Source: Calycina herbarum (Eukaryota > Ascomycota > Leotiomycetes > Helotiales > Pezizellaceae). From it: DNA of 64,000 bases. Location: the NCBI GenBank assembly GCA_001414485.1, contig LLEY01000202.1:1-64000 (forward strand), written 5' to 3'. Position 1 is the stretch's first letter. Each line of letters begins with the position of its first letter. This document shows, piece by piece, positions 23,801-32,617 of this stretch. The notes beneath the pieces are model-generated. The model searched no databases. It was not told the DNA's origin and was given only the letters and a program-made list of their open reading frames with translations. A program made the position numbers and the translations under genes.

Positions 23801-24912
23801 ATTGTTCGATCTGACTTTTGTTGAATTGCTGACTGTGAGTCAACGAGAAGAGCTGGTGGACCAGTTCTTTCCCAATTGCCAGTATAAGACATCTAAGTAT
23901 GACTGGTTAGAGTTACCCTAGAACTTGCTTGGCAGAACACACCTGTGTTGTTGGCGACTGCTTTGTCTCATAAATTGACATAATTTTGATTCTTTTGTGA
24001 GTAGCAATTCCTGAAAACTGCTCGTCAAGGGTTGGAAGGAATTCTGAGGCAGGCGATAAGACATGTACTAGTCTTGAATTTGGTTGGCCATCTACCATTG
24101 GAAGTAAATGAGAAGTTTTTCATCCCTTTGTTTGGAACTCCGAAGAAAACAACTCCGAGAAGAGAATCAATCATAGGGTCCAGATCCTTGGTACCCGCCA
24201 TCAGCCCAATAGCCTGCTTCAAAACTATTCCTCCAAGGCTATGAGCAAGTATGACGAAGGGCTTTGACGAAGGGTTTGAACGACCGGTAGACTTCATTTT
24301 CCCAATAAAGCCAATGGCAATGTCCTAGATTCCCTTGATAGACTCGCTGCGAATAAGTCGGGTATCATAGCCGTATATGATACTTCGGGTATTTGGCAGA
24401 TCTTTTGGGACGCGATCTCTTAGCCACATGAAAGTTGTTCAAGATCCACGCTGTTTCCATGAACTGAAAGGATGGCTTGATAAGCCCGAAATAGCAATAC
24501 AACTTCAAGATAACTCAGTTTAGGTTTTTTATGTGGTATAGGGTTTATCGAAGAGAACTTACTCCATCGTATGATCGCCCAGTGCCGCATCGTTCAGGGG
24601 GGTGAAGTCAAGAAAATGGGTGTCGATTATAATGTCACGAGCAAGTCCTATTAACTGTCCCGATATAGACCACTGGTTCAAATCATTGTCAAAAGGCCGG
24701 GGAGTCTTTTCAAACATGATGGTAGCAACCTTGGATGGTGGAATCTCTAAAGGGTTGAGACTTGTAGCGAGTGAAAAGACTTCGATGTCTTCTGGAGCAC
24801 CAAGGTCCTCAGCAATACCAGCTAGAAAATCGGCAACTTGCCGAGGAAACTTCAGATATGAGGGGAGTTGCCTCACACGGTAGGTGCGAGCCTTGCGAAG
24901 TCGAGTCGCCAT
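20842..24912 (-). pseudogene. Decayed fungal NLR: esterase-like domain, NACHT, ankyrin
   Basis: Reads as one STAND/NLR gene on the minus strand. Part 1 (24912-24561) is the conserved leader of this family, with motifs PSKVATIMFEK and DTHFLDFTPLND. After an intron come an esterase-like segment with HPFSSW, FMWLRDRVPKDLP, IYGYDTRL and the serine elbow AHSLGG, then GVVFFGVPNKGM. A NACHT domain follows with Walker A GKPGSGKST (near 23380) and Walker B LVFLDAMDE (near 22700). Ankyrin-like text closes it (PLHAANYRLCKKLLKRHADVN, near 21240). Breaks: in-frame stops TGA 24439-24441, TAG 24325-24327, TAG 21625-21627, TGA 21586-21588 and TAA 21523-21525, and a frameshift at the five-base run 24116-24120. 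The intron 22896-23226 is enlarged to 331 bp by repeat material. Intact relatives act in self/non-self recognition and programmed cell death; this copy should not make a full protein. Confidence 0.87.
23070..23160. repeat. Repeat R2, copy A (inside the NLR relic's intron)
   Basis: Shares AATTG(T/C)CC(C/T)AGAGAGTT followed by ACAA(CGA)GGGCTA with copy B, and upstream TAGGATAAT(A/T)T. It lies inside the 331-bp intron between the P-loop exon and the rest of the NACHT domain. Terminal structure is not clear, so the class is unknown. Confidence 0.55.
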
Positions 24913-26003
24913 TTCAAGAGCCGAAGATGGCGAATGCGTGAAAGAGGCAACATTGGTTCCAATTTTAGAAGAACAAGAGCAGAAGATGCATTGCGGTGTA
25001 TAGGTAACCTACTGACATCAAATCGAAGTCTTTGAGTGTGAAGTTGTGTCGAAGGTCGTCACAAAAATTGATGAGTGATTGGCTAAAAAAACTAAAGTCC
25101 GCGATGTACATTAAAAGCGGCAGCAACAGCAGTAAAAATGACCTAGGCAGTTGAACAACTTTAGAACGTGTTTGTTCCCAAACACCTAGACTAATACTAA
25201 CAAATTGTTCTAAGTGTTTAGGATAATTTACTTGAATTGCCCTAGAGAGTTGGAACAACGAGGGCTAGATAGGCAGGATCGTACGAACCTAAAGAATTTA
25301 CCATTGCGAGACAAGCAAAGCAATAAGCACGTGATGCTTATCGCAGATCAAGGACACTCCAAACAACGTAAATCTAGCCTAAAATAATACTTTGTCGTAA
25401 GATAACTTATGTAGCAGCTTAAATTTAGGAAATGGCAGGTCATTTGGGGAAGAGGTTAGTCACGTGAACTGCTGCAGAACTAAGAAAAGTGGAGACACTA
25501 TCCATGAAACATCTCTCATTAAAACCTGACTCTTTACTCGTTTATTTGTCACGAACCACAATTTCTCCTTCTGGAGAACCCTCATCTATGATTTGTCCAT
25601 TCACAGTTAATTGCGCAGTTATTTCTCTTGGTTCCGTATTGCTGGGCTCCCTACCCTTGAACTGCATTGAAGCATCTAGACGGTTCCCCGCATGGCGATC
25701 AAAAAGACCACCAGTGAGTCGACTCGGCCAACTCGGGTCTAGGTGACGACAATATCCTCATTTCTTGTGCCCTCCTTATGAAACTTCAAACAATACCACG
25801 GAAATTTTTCTCCATTCTTTTACTATACACTGTCCCGTACTCGTACATTTGGGTTTTCATATATCAGGCCAGACCGTCCATCATGGTTTCCTCTTTTCTC
25901 TTTCCTCCTCAATCTTTTCGGATTTCTTCTCTTCAACCACACCCTCTTTTGCTTTTTTTGCGGTACTTGTACCTGCGTCCAGTCATTTTTTAAATCAGCC
26001 ATC
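24913..26003. other. Intergenic, upstream of the NLR relic and of the secreted protein
   Basis: Holds the R2 copy B (25195-25266). Near 26003 lies the promoter and leader of the secreted-protein gene, rich in TCTTTTC/CCTCA pyrimidine text. A 5' CACGTGA-type E-box occurs near 25462. No gene seen. Confidence 0.5.
25195..25266. repeat. Repeat R2, copy B
   Basis: Matches copy A at about 27 of 34 positions over its right half, ending in GGGCTA, and shares TTTAGGATAAT further left. It also carries an internal near-palindrome (AACACCTAG... against CTAAGTGTTTAGG). Its location just upstream of the NLR relic suggests local duplication or insertion of the same small element. Confidence 0.55.
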
Positions 26004-28206
26004 ATGCGTTACTCAACACTCTTTTCTTCCATTTTAGCTACCAGCGTGGCCTGTGTTAGCGCCGATCCGGTTATCACCAGCTTCAAAAACTCCCTGGCCT
26101 TGGATGCCAGTTTTGATCCGATCATTGCAGCATACTGGACGGGACTCCCCCACCATCGCAGAACCCCATTCTCCGTTTCCCCAGATGGAAAATCCGCATA
26201 CCTCGCATATCTCGATGCTACTTTGAGCACTGTTCATGTTCAACAAGTTGACACCACCACGTTCGCAGCTGTTGGAACACCGTTCTCTACTGCCGGTTAT
26301 GAAGCCGCTGGGCTCGTTGCTCAGGATGATGGATTTGCTTTACTTGCAACCGTCAAGGCGACTGGAACGACAGACCTTCCCCCTGATGACACAAATATCA
26401 TCTCGTTGATCAGAGTAAAGAGCGGAACCGAGTCATGGAGAACTCCCCTAAATGGACCAGGTGTTCACGCCGCAGCTGGTGTGAGTTACTTTGAACCATG
26501 ATAACACTGAGAAAGTGCTGACGAAAATAGTTGACCGATACCCCTGATGCGAATGGTGATCTTGTTTACTCTGCAGCCTCAGGTCTCTATGCAGCTTATT
26601 TCGTTGTCGCTGGTAAGTTTCCCCTCATACTTCTCTTCGATGTTTGTTGGTGTTCATGTTCTCTAACATCCTACAAGCCTACTCCGGTGATGCATCTGGA
26701 CATTACGGAGATTCAATCCAATATGTCAACGACGCCGGAGCTCTCCAAGACATTGCTTCAGCAAGTACCTTTGGGTGCTCCCACAACACTGGTATCGCTC
26801 TTGAGGCAGCCGATGCCCCTCCATTTGCCAGTGTATGCGCTGAGGACCATGGATCTATCTGGCTAAACACAGAAACCCAATACATGAGCGGTGTGAAGAT
26901 TGCCAACGAAAACACCACCAACGGTGTCAGCGGAGAACCAATGGGAGGAATGGGAGGTTCTTACAGCAGCTTGGCCCTTTTCCCAGGTACAACACAATAC
27001 ATCTTTGCCTGGCAATCAAGAGGTTCAGTGAACCTCTATACCGATTCTTGGATGGGATCGCCATACGTTCAAAGTTCCCCAAGATGGCTTAACCACAACG
27101 TAGCCATTGCTACTCTCTCTAGCAAGTCCACACTTTCCGGACAGGAAGCTTCCTCTGCAGTCGGTGCCGCAGAAGGTGATACTCAAGTGAACTGGATCAC
27201 CGAGTCATCAACAGTTGATCACCAAAACGTCCGCGTCGCTACTCTAAACTCTACTCTCTCCCTTGTTTCTTGGGAAAACCTCGAGAACCCAACCTGCGAG
27301 CCAGTCCCAATGAGTTGCTCAGGTACCTTCACTGGTACGAGTTTCCAATTCGTGGATGCCAGTGGAACCAAAGTCGGTGCTGAGTCACTTAACACCGATG
27401 TCACTGTCTCCGGAGATATGGCTGTTGTCAACGGAAAGATTTGCTGGCCTTATGTTGCTCAAACTTGGGATTTGAGCACCGCCAAGTCCAAGGGAACAGG
27501 TACTACAAGCATGAGTTTTGCTTGTGCCGGTGTTGATGGGTCTTCAGCTATTGTGGCTTCAAGTGCTAGTATTACTTCATCAAGCGCTACTCCATCTACC
27601 TCTTCTCCGGCTGTTTTATCTTCCCAGCCTGTTGTTGTGCCTACCTCCAGCGCTGTCATTATCTCTACCAAAGCCGCAGAGGTAACAAGCTCCTCTTCCA
27701 TCCCAGAAGTCGTTCTTTCTACCGCCACTGTCGTCCCAATCGCCGCCTCAACCACCGAGGCCCCAATCTCCCAAACAACTGGGCTCCCCGCCCCAGAGAC
27801 AACTGAAATTCCAGAGTACACATCAGTACTTGACAAGGAACCAGCTACATCCGCCTCAAATAACGCTGGTATCGCCACATCATCTGCTGATGCACTCCCA
27901 ACCACAACTGAAGGACCTTCACCCGAGGAGACAGATTCCACACCAACTTCCATCGCTATCCCCACTTTTGTCATCCCAACAGGTAGCATGTCAACCATCT
28001 TTACCAGACCAACTGGAGTTCGTCCTTCAGGCGGTTTTGGATTCGGTAGCGGTCGTGCTTATCCCACGGCAGGCACAGGTTTCGGTTGGGGAAAGGATAG
28101 TGCTTTCCCCACCGGAAGCAGCGGATGGGGATGGGGGAAGGGACGTGGAGGAAGCCAGAAAGCTACTGCTGAGGCCGATGAGGATTGTGCTAATGAGAGT
28201 GCGTAA
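26004..28206 (+). CDS. Secreted Ser/Thr-rich protein of unknown function
   Basis: Exons 26004-26480, 26531-26612 and 26678-28206 (695 aa); introns of 50 bp (GTGAGT...AATAG) and 65 bp (GTAAGT...ACAAG). Residues 1-20 form a classical signal peptide (MRYSTLFSSILATSVACVSA, then DP), so it should enter the secretory pathway. Residues about 25-470 look like a folded domain with repeated blade-like text (PFSVSPDGKSAYLAYLD, GGSYSSLALFPGTTQYIFAW, NHNVAIATL). A beta-propeller is possible but unproven. Residues about 474-620 are a Ser/Thr/Pro/Ala-rich, probably O-glycosylated stalk. The tail (about 640-675) is Gly/Trp-rich (GFGWGKDS, SGWGWGKGRGG). There is no hydrophobic C-terminus, so no GPI anchor; the protein is probably released or wall-associated. 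Start is the only ATG compatible with the signal peptide. Confidence 0.85.
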
Positions 28207-28406
28207 ATCACATTCTCTTGAAGGTGTATATAGGGCGGGATGGAGTACGGATTTTTGGACTGGTTGATTCAGTTGTTGACGATTTATGTTCTTGTATATA
28301 TCATTGCTTGATCTTGTGATTGAGTTTTTGGGGGAAAAAGGAGTCCCTAGGAAATGGGGTTGGAAAAATACAAAAGTTTTCCTAGTCAACTTCTCTTCGA
28401 AATTGT

Positions 28407-29189
28407 GATCTGGTATATTTTATCTGACAATCAATTAATTGACCAATTATATAAATAATTTATCAATTTCTCGGACTTTGTGGATTATTAAATTTATCTA
28501 CCAATGAATAATTAGAGGTTATATATGTGTTGGTATGACTTGGTCATAAATCTGTTTGGTTGCATATGCGTATTGTATTCTCTGTGGCTATTCTAGGAAC
28601 TCGAAGTACGACTATTTATGCTTGTGCTAGCGTGGTACTAGCGTGCTAGTCACGTGGATGGATATGAGTCAGAGGCTCATTCACCCATATAACGACAATA
28701 TGAGGTTATTCCCACTTTTTATCGTATAAGCGTTCTAACCACAATATGCTCGTCATCTATTTAGCATTTATATACACCTCTGTATATAAATCCAAAATAG
28801 TTAGCTTTGAGCCTTTACCTAATCCACCTGAGAGAAGAAGGAATAAAAGGAAGCATCTTCAGGATCAGTGGGAAGGAGATAATACAGAGGCTATTGCTCT
28901 TCAAGATGATTTAGATAGCTAATTTGCTCAAGATGTAGAGTAAGAGATAAAAAGGTCAAAAAGAGTTAGAGGAAGTGAGAAGAGGGCTCTTAAGATTAGA
29001 GAAAAGGGGTAGAAAAGGGGTAGAAAATGGGGGTAAGGAGGGCACTTTAGCTAGGAAAGGATGGGTTTGGGAATAGCTTCACTTTTATTTATTGGTGAGT
29101 ACATTTATTAATCTATAAAGTCCAAGAAATTGATGAATTCCTTATATAATTGGTCAATTAATTAATTGTCAGATAAAATATACCAGATC
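28407..29189. mobile_element. 783-bp non-autonomous element with 105-bp terminal inverted repeats
   Basis: 28407-28511 and 29085-29189 are inverted copies of one another, with about 14 differences in 105 positions, mostly transitions. Both termini read TGGTATATTTTATCTGACAA inward. The outermost four bases are GATC on both sides. Because GATC is its own reverse complement, it may be either TIR or a 4-bp target duplication. The interior is AT-rich. One stretch (about 28825-28920) stays open for some 30 codons (text like KHLQDQWEGDN and EAIALQDDLD, then stop) and may be a fragment of an ancestral transposase; I do not recognise it. Long TIRs suggest a MULE-like or long-TIR MITE, class undetermined. 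Confidence 0.87.
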
Positions 29190-29266
29190 TCTCAATCTGA
29201 CACAAACCGACATACCTACTGAAACGAGACATATAAAAAGTAAGAGCAGTGGGCATTGTTCTCAGG

Positions 29267-29400
29267 CACCTACTTTAATTTGTTTGAAACAGTCTAGAAC
29301 AATTATAACTATTGTTCGAGAAGGTTTAAAAGAATTAGAAAGTCACTTTCTCGATTCTCCGAAATCCTCTGAAACAATATTTCAAATTGTGCGAGAATTA
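29267..29400. repeat. Dispersed repeat R1, copy 1
   Basis: About 134 bp homologous to 63518-63652 in the same orientation. Shared blocks include CACCTACTT, TGAAACAGTCT, ATTGTTC(G/A)AGAAGG, TCTCGATTCT and ATTGTNCGAG. Many differences are transitions. Within the copy, a palindromic module (GAACAAT...ATTGTTCGAGAA) occurs twice. No coding capacity. Confidence 0.8.
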
Positions 29401-29850
29401 AGATAGAAGGGTGCTGGAAAATAATGACTAGGCCTCTAAGTTAGATTCCCGTAACTGACGAGATTGTTTCCCAACACCAAAAACGGTATGTTCCTTTGTT
29501 GTTTGAAAGATCGAGGAATAATAATTAGGACAAATAAGTTAGGAAAATTATTCTCCTATCCTCCTTTTTCCTAAACTATCTCGGATGCTAGATCCAGATA
29601 TACACAGAAGAAAGCCCATATCTCTTAGCATATATTCATTGCTAACGCTCCACAAAATAATGGCATGAGAAAAACACATCGGAACGAGAAAAGGACAATA
29701 AATTGAAGACATATGATTTTTCGACATCAAAGCAACCCCAGCCCAGCCTCAAGTACTCCCCTTTTCCTGATCCTTTTCCCAACCCCCTCCCTGGCCCATA
29801 ACACCCCAAATGAACACCACCCAAAAATCCATATCCCATTACCCACCCAC

Positions 29851-30387
29851 TCAATTCAACACATTCCAAATCCCAACCAAAGCCCCCGCACACGCCAACC
29901 CAACCCTCCCCAACCCCTGAACCCCCCACCGATCAACAAGCTGGTGCACACTCTGACTGAACCCCCCTCTCATCTCTACGCCTTTCCCCTGCAACCCCTC
30001 CATCTTCATCGCCATTCCAACAAGCACCCCATTCGTCTCACCCATCCAAATTCTCGTATAAGGGATAATGCCCAGCACAAGTACCCCAGAGATCAAGTAT
30101 CCGTACCCGTTGAGCCAGCTAGAGAGATATGAGGTTTGAGAGAGGTAAAAGAGGTAGAATTGCGAACAGGCGGAGATGGTAGCGAGGGGAGGAGCGAAGA
30201 ATGAGTGGCGTCGGAAATTGGAGTGCCATTGGCGGAGGAGGAGGGGAGCGGGAGAGAGAAGGAGGAGAGGGACGAGGATGAATGATGTGGTGAGGGATGT
30301 GCTGGCTAGGAGGGTGGAGGTTGTGAGGCCGAGGGCTTGTGTGAGGCGGATTGTGAGGGGAAGGGGGGATCGTGTGAGGGTTGACAT
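29851..30387 (-). CDS. DUF1772 (anthrone-oxygenase-like) membrane protein
   Basis: Single-exon gene, 178 residues. It has four hydrophobic segments: about 18-50 (LLASTSLTTSFILVPLLLLS), 65-85 (PPLATISACSQFYLFYLS), 92-108 (YGYLISGVLVLGIIPYTR) and a C-terminal one (VGLACAGALVGIWNVL). The pattern IIPYTRIWMGETNGVL is the DUF1772 signature (IPxTxxxMxxTNxxL). Some relatives act as anthrone oxygenases in polyketide pathways, but most members are uncharacterised. No polyketide synthase lies in the window, so that role is unlikely to be inferable here. Start chosen at the first ATG of the frame; the 3' half is encoded by strikingly G-rich sequence on the coding strand (minus). Confidence 0.78.
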   Translation of the reverse strand: MSTLTRSPLPLTIRLTQALGLTTSTLLASTSLTTSFILVPLLLLSPAPLLLRQWHSNFRRHSFFAPPLATISACSQFYLFYLSQTSYLSSWLNGYGYLISGVLVLGIIPYTRIWMGETNGVLVGMAMKMEGLQGKGVEMRGGFSQSVHQLVDRWGVQGLGRVGLACAGALVGIWNVLN

Positions 30388-31363
30388 TTTTGTTTGTTTC
30401 TGTTGGATTGATGTTTGGTTTACGAGGGAAAGTTGTAGGGAGGATTCGGTGCAAGAAGACCGTTTTAGAGGTTCTATGAGAGGTGAGTTGTTGTCAATAA
30501 CTTACTGTTCAGGCGGGGCAAGGGCTGGTGTTGTCCTAAAACGACAGCACAGAGCCTTCATGGACGTCCGAAGCTAGGAAAAAAGTAAGGAGCCCATTGT
30601 GGGGTTTCAAGTCGCTATTACCAAGATCTTGCGCTGGCAATAATTGGGAAGGAATATACCTCTCTCACCGACATTTCTTTCGCAGAAGAAGTTGTCCGGG
30701 GAGTTGTGATCGACCGATGAAGATGATCGCTGTGGAGAAGAAAACTTGGCCCGGGTACCTGAACTCGGTTTTGCGGGTGAGAGAACCGAGACAACCGAAA
30801 TGCCCCCCTTGTGGACAATAAAAGGGGTAGTAAATAGCTCTCGTGGTTTCAACTTTCTAAGGAAACTGATTAAAAGTTAAAACGAGAGCTATCTACAGCC
30901 GCTTTTATTGTCCATATTCCATACATGTATTGTATTTCCCACAGTAGGTAGCCAGTGGTTTGTGAAATTGTAGTAAGTTGTTTCGAATCTTGACAAATCT
31001 GTCATTGATGGAATCACACAGTATGGAAAGAGTATTTGGCAAGATCAATTTTGATGATTGTACTGTTAACCATTTGAATTTGATTCCTAAAAGAGCATTT
31101 TTCCTATCCTAGATGCAAATGCAGCCCGGCAAAACGCCAATTCCAATGGCTCACCAAAAAATGCAATGCATAAAACTTGCAAATGCGCGAAAGAAAGAAA
31201 ACTCCAAACTCCAAACTCCATGCATACATGCTTCCCAGCAATGGCGCCAACCCCATGAATGTGTGGACAAAAGAGATAAAAGGGTGGTCTGAGGACTAAG
31301 TATGTAGTTTGAAAGGGATAGTTAGTGTTTGGAGGTTTAAACGCCGAATACAGGAATTTTATG
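30388..31363. other. Intergenic with an inverted-repeat element
   Basis: No gene recognised. The only structure is the inverted-repeat element at 30813-30913. Confidence 0.5.
30813..30913. mobile_element. 101-bp inverted-repeat element (MITE-like)
   Basis: Left arm GGACAATAAAAG, then TAGCTCTCGT; right arm is its inverse, ACGAGAGCTA, then CTTTTATTGTCC. The arms are about 40 bp with several mismatches around a loop of about 20 bp. It could fold into a long hairpin. No clear target duplication is visible at the edges, so it may be an old MITE or a hairpin-forming intergenic repeat. Confidence 0.75.
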
Positions 31364-32617
31364 CTAAGAAAGTTGCTCTGGTGTTGGAGCATTTTCCGCT
31401 GATAAATTATCAACGCGGGATTTGGTCATTTCGGGTGCTTTTGGACTCGAGTTTGGGATTGTAGTTGTAGAAAGTGGTGTTTTAGAGGATGGTTGCTCCC
31501 TGGTGGTAACATCACTGTTTGTGGAGTTCGAGGAAAGCTCTCTTAATGGTAAATCCCCACCTGTAACTTTGGGAACCAGGTTTGAGGAGCTGACAATCGT
31601 TTTCAGGTGTGGTCTTGGAGACAGTTCCCTCATTTCAGAACCTTTGACGGGTTCGGGAAGAGTTGGCAATACCTGCTCAAGGGCGTCCATGGAGGAGTTC
31701 CTGGTAGGCGTAGATATCGACAAAGGTGGTGGTTTGCGTTTCCTGTTCATGACACTGGAGTCTTCCGACAGTTCCGGCGAAGTGCTTCTATTACTTTCAT
31801 ATCGCTGTAATCTTGGCCGACTTGATCTAGGTGTCTTTGATCCTGCCCTCGATGGAGTCTCGCCTCGTTGCATTTTTGAATCGAGCGTTCTTTCCGTCAT
31901 CTGTCGGCTCAAAGAATTCTTGATAGTACTTCCATCACTGTCTGCTCGGCTCCTATTTACTCTGACTTTTCCTTCCATGACTTTCGCGGAGGGCGGTGGT
32001 TGGAGCATCCACCTTGTCTCCTCCCTGCTAGTATGTGAACTAACCACAGGAGGGTGTAAATCATTGACTGGGGGATTCCTTGACATATAATAGGGCTCCT
32101 CCTCTTTCAATGGTGATTTGCTGAGAAGTCGACCTGCAGACTCCCCTGCTTTTGCAATAACATGTTTTATTTTTTGGCCTGATCCCTGGAAGTCGATACC
32201 CCACAGCGCCTCATCTTCTCGTTGATAACGTTTTCGATTCCAGTCGTCGCCCGACAACCGTGAGCCATCAACCGCTGTAGGACTACTAGGAGCGTCAGTA
32301 CTCATTCCAGTACTCCCAGCATAACTGCTCCCTTGCCCCGCGGTATTCAATGCCCTTTGGCTTGGATTTTTGTTTGAGACCTTGTCCTTCTTTTGCGGAG
32401 GTCCAGGCCCCATCATGATCTCCTCGGTCCAGTATGGGTTCGTCGAGAAAGGCGAAGGGTGTCTATACAGTCCAGGTTGCTCAGTCTCCAATGCCTGTTT
32501 CTCTGCTCGCTCGCGCTTTGCCTGAACCTTAGCCTTGCGCCGGTGGCTGATCTTCGAGCAAGTGCTGCATGATAGGACATAGAATACAACCGACTGGATA
32601 GCAACATCGAGCGACAT
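31364..32617 (-). CDS. Conserved fungal protein with N-terminal hydrophobic segment
   Basis: 417 residues, one exon. Residues 1-20 (MSLDVAIQSVVFYVLSCSTC) could be a signal anchor or signal peptide. A basic, helical stretch follows (KISHRRKAKVQAKRERAEKQALE), then a conserved block GLYRHPSPFSTNPYWTEEIMMGPGPPQKK that I associate with a widespread but unnamed Pezizomycotina family. A second ordered block lies near residues 125-185 (WNRKRYQREDEALWGIDF through RLLSKSPLKEEEPYY). The remainder is Ser/Pro/Thr-rich and probably disordered. No enzymatic motif. Probably membrane-tethered with a long cytosolic tail; function unknown. Confidence 0.75.
   Translation of the reverse strand: MSLDVAIQSVVFYVLSCSTCSKISHRRKAKVQAKRERAEKQALETEQPGLYRHPSPFSTNPYWTEEIMMGPGPPQKKDKVSNKNPSQRALNTAGQGSSYAGSTGMSTDAPSSPTAVDGSRLSGDDWNRKRYQREDEALWGIDFQGSGQKIKHVIAKAGESAGRLLSKSPLKEEEPYYMSRNPPVNDLHPPVVSSHTSREETRWMLQPPPSAKVMEGKVRVNRSRADSDGSTIKNSLSRQMTERTLDSKMQRGETPSRAGSKTPRSSRPRLQRYESNRSTSPELSEDSSVMNRKRKPPPLSISTPTRNSSMDALEQVLPTLPEPVKGSEMRELSPRPHLKTIVSSSNLVPKVTGGDLPLRELSSNSTNSDVTTREQPSSKTPLSTTTIPNSSPKAPEMTKSRVDNLSAENAPTPEQLS

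Larger units (their letters stand above)
28207..29850. other. Repeat-rich intergenic stretch
   Basis: No intact gene. Contains the 105-bp-TIR element (28407-29189) and R1 copy 1 (29267-29400), listed separately, plus the 3' regions of the secreted-protein and DUF1772 genes. Confidence 0.6.
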
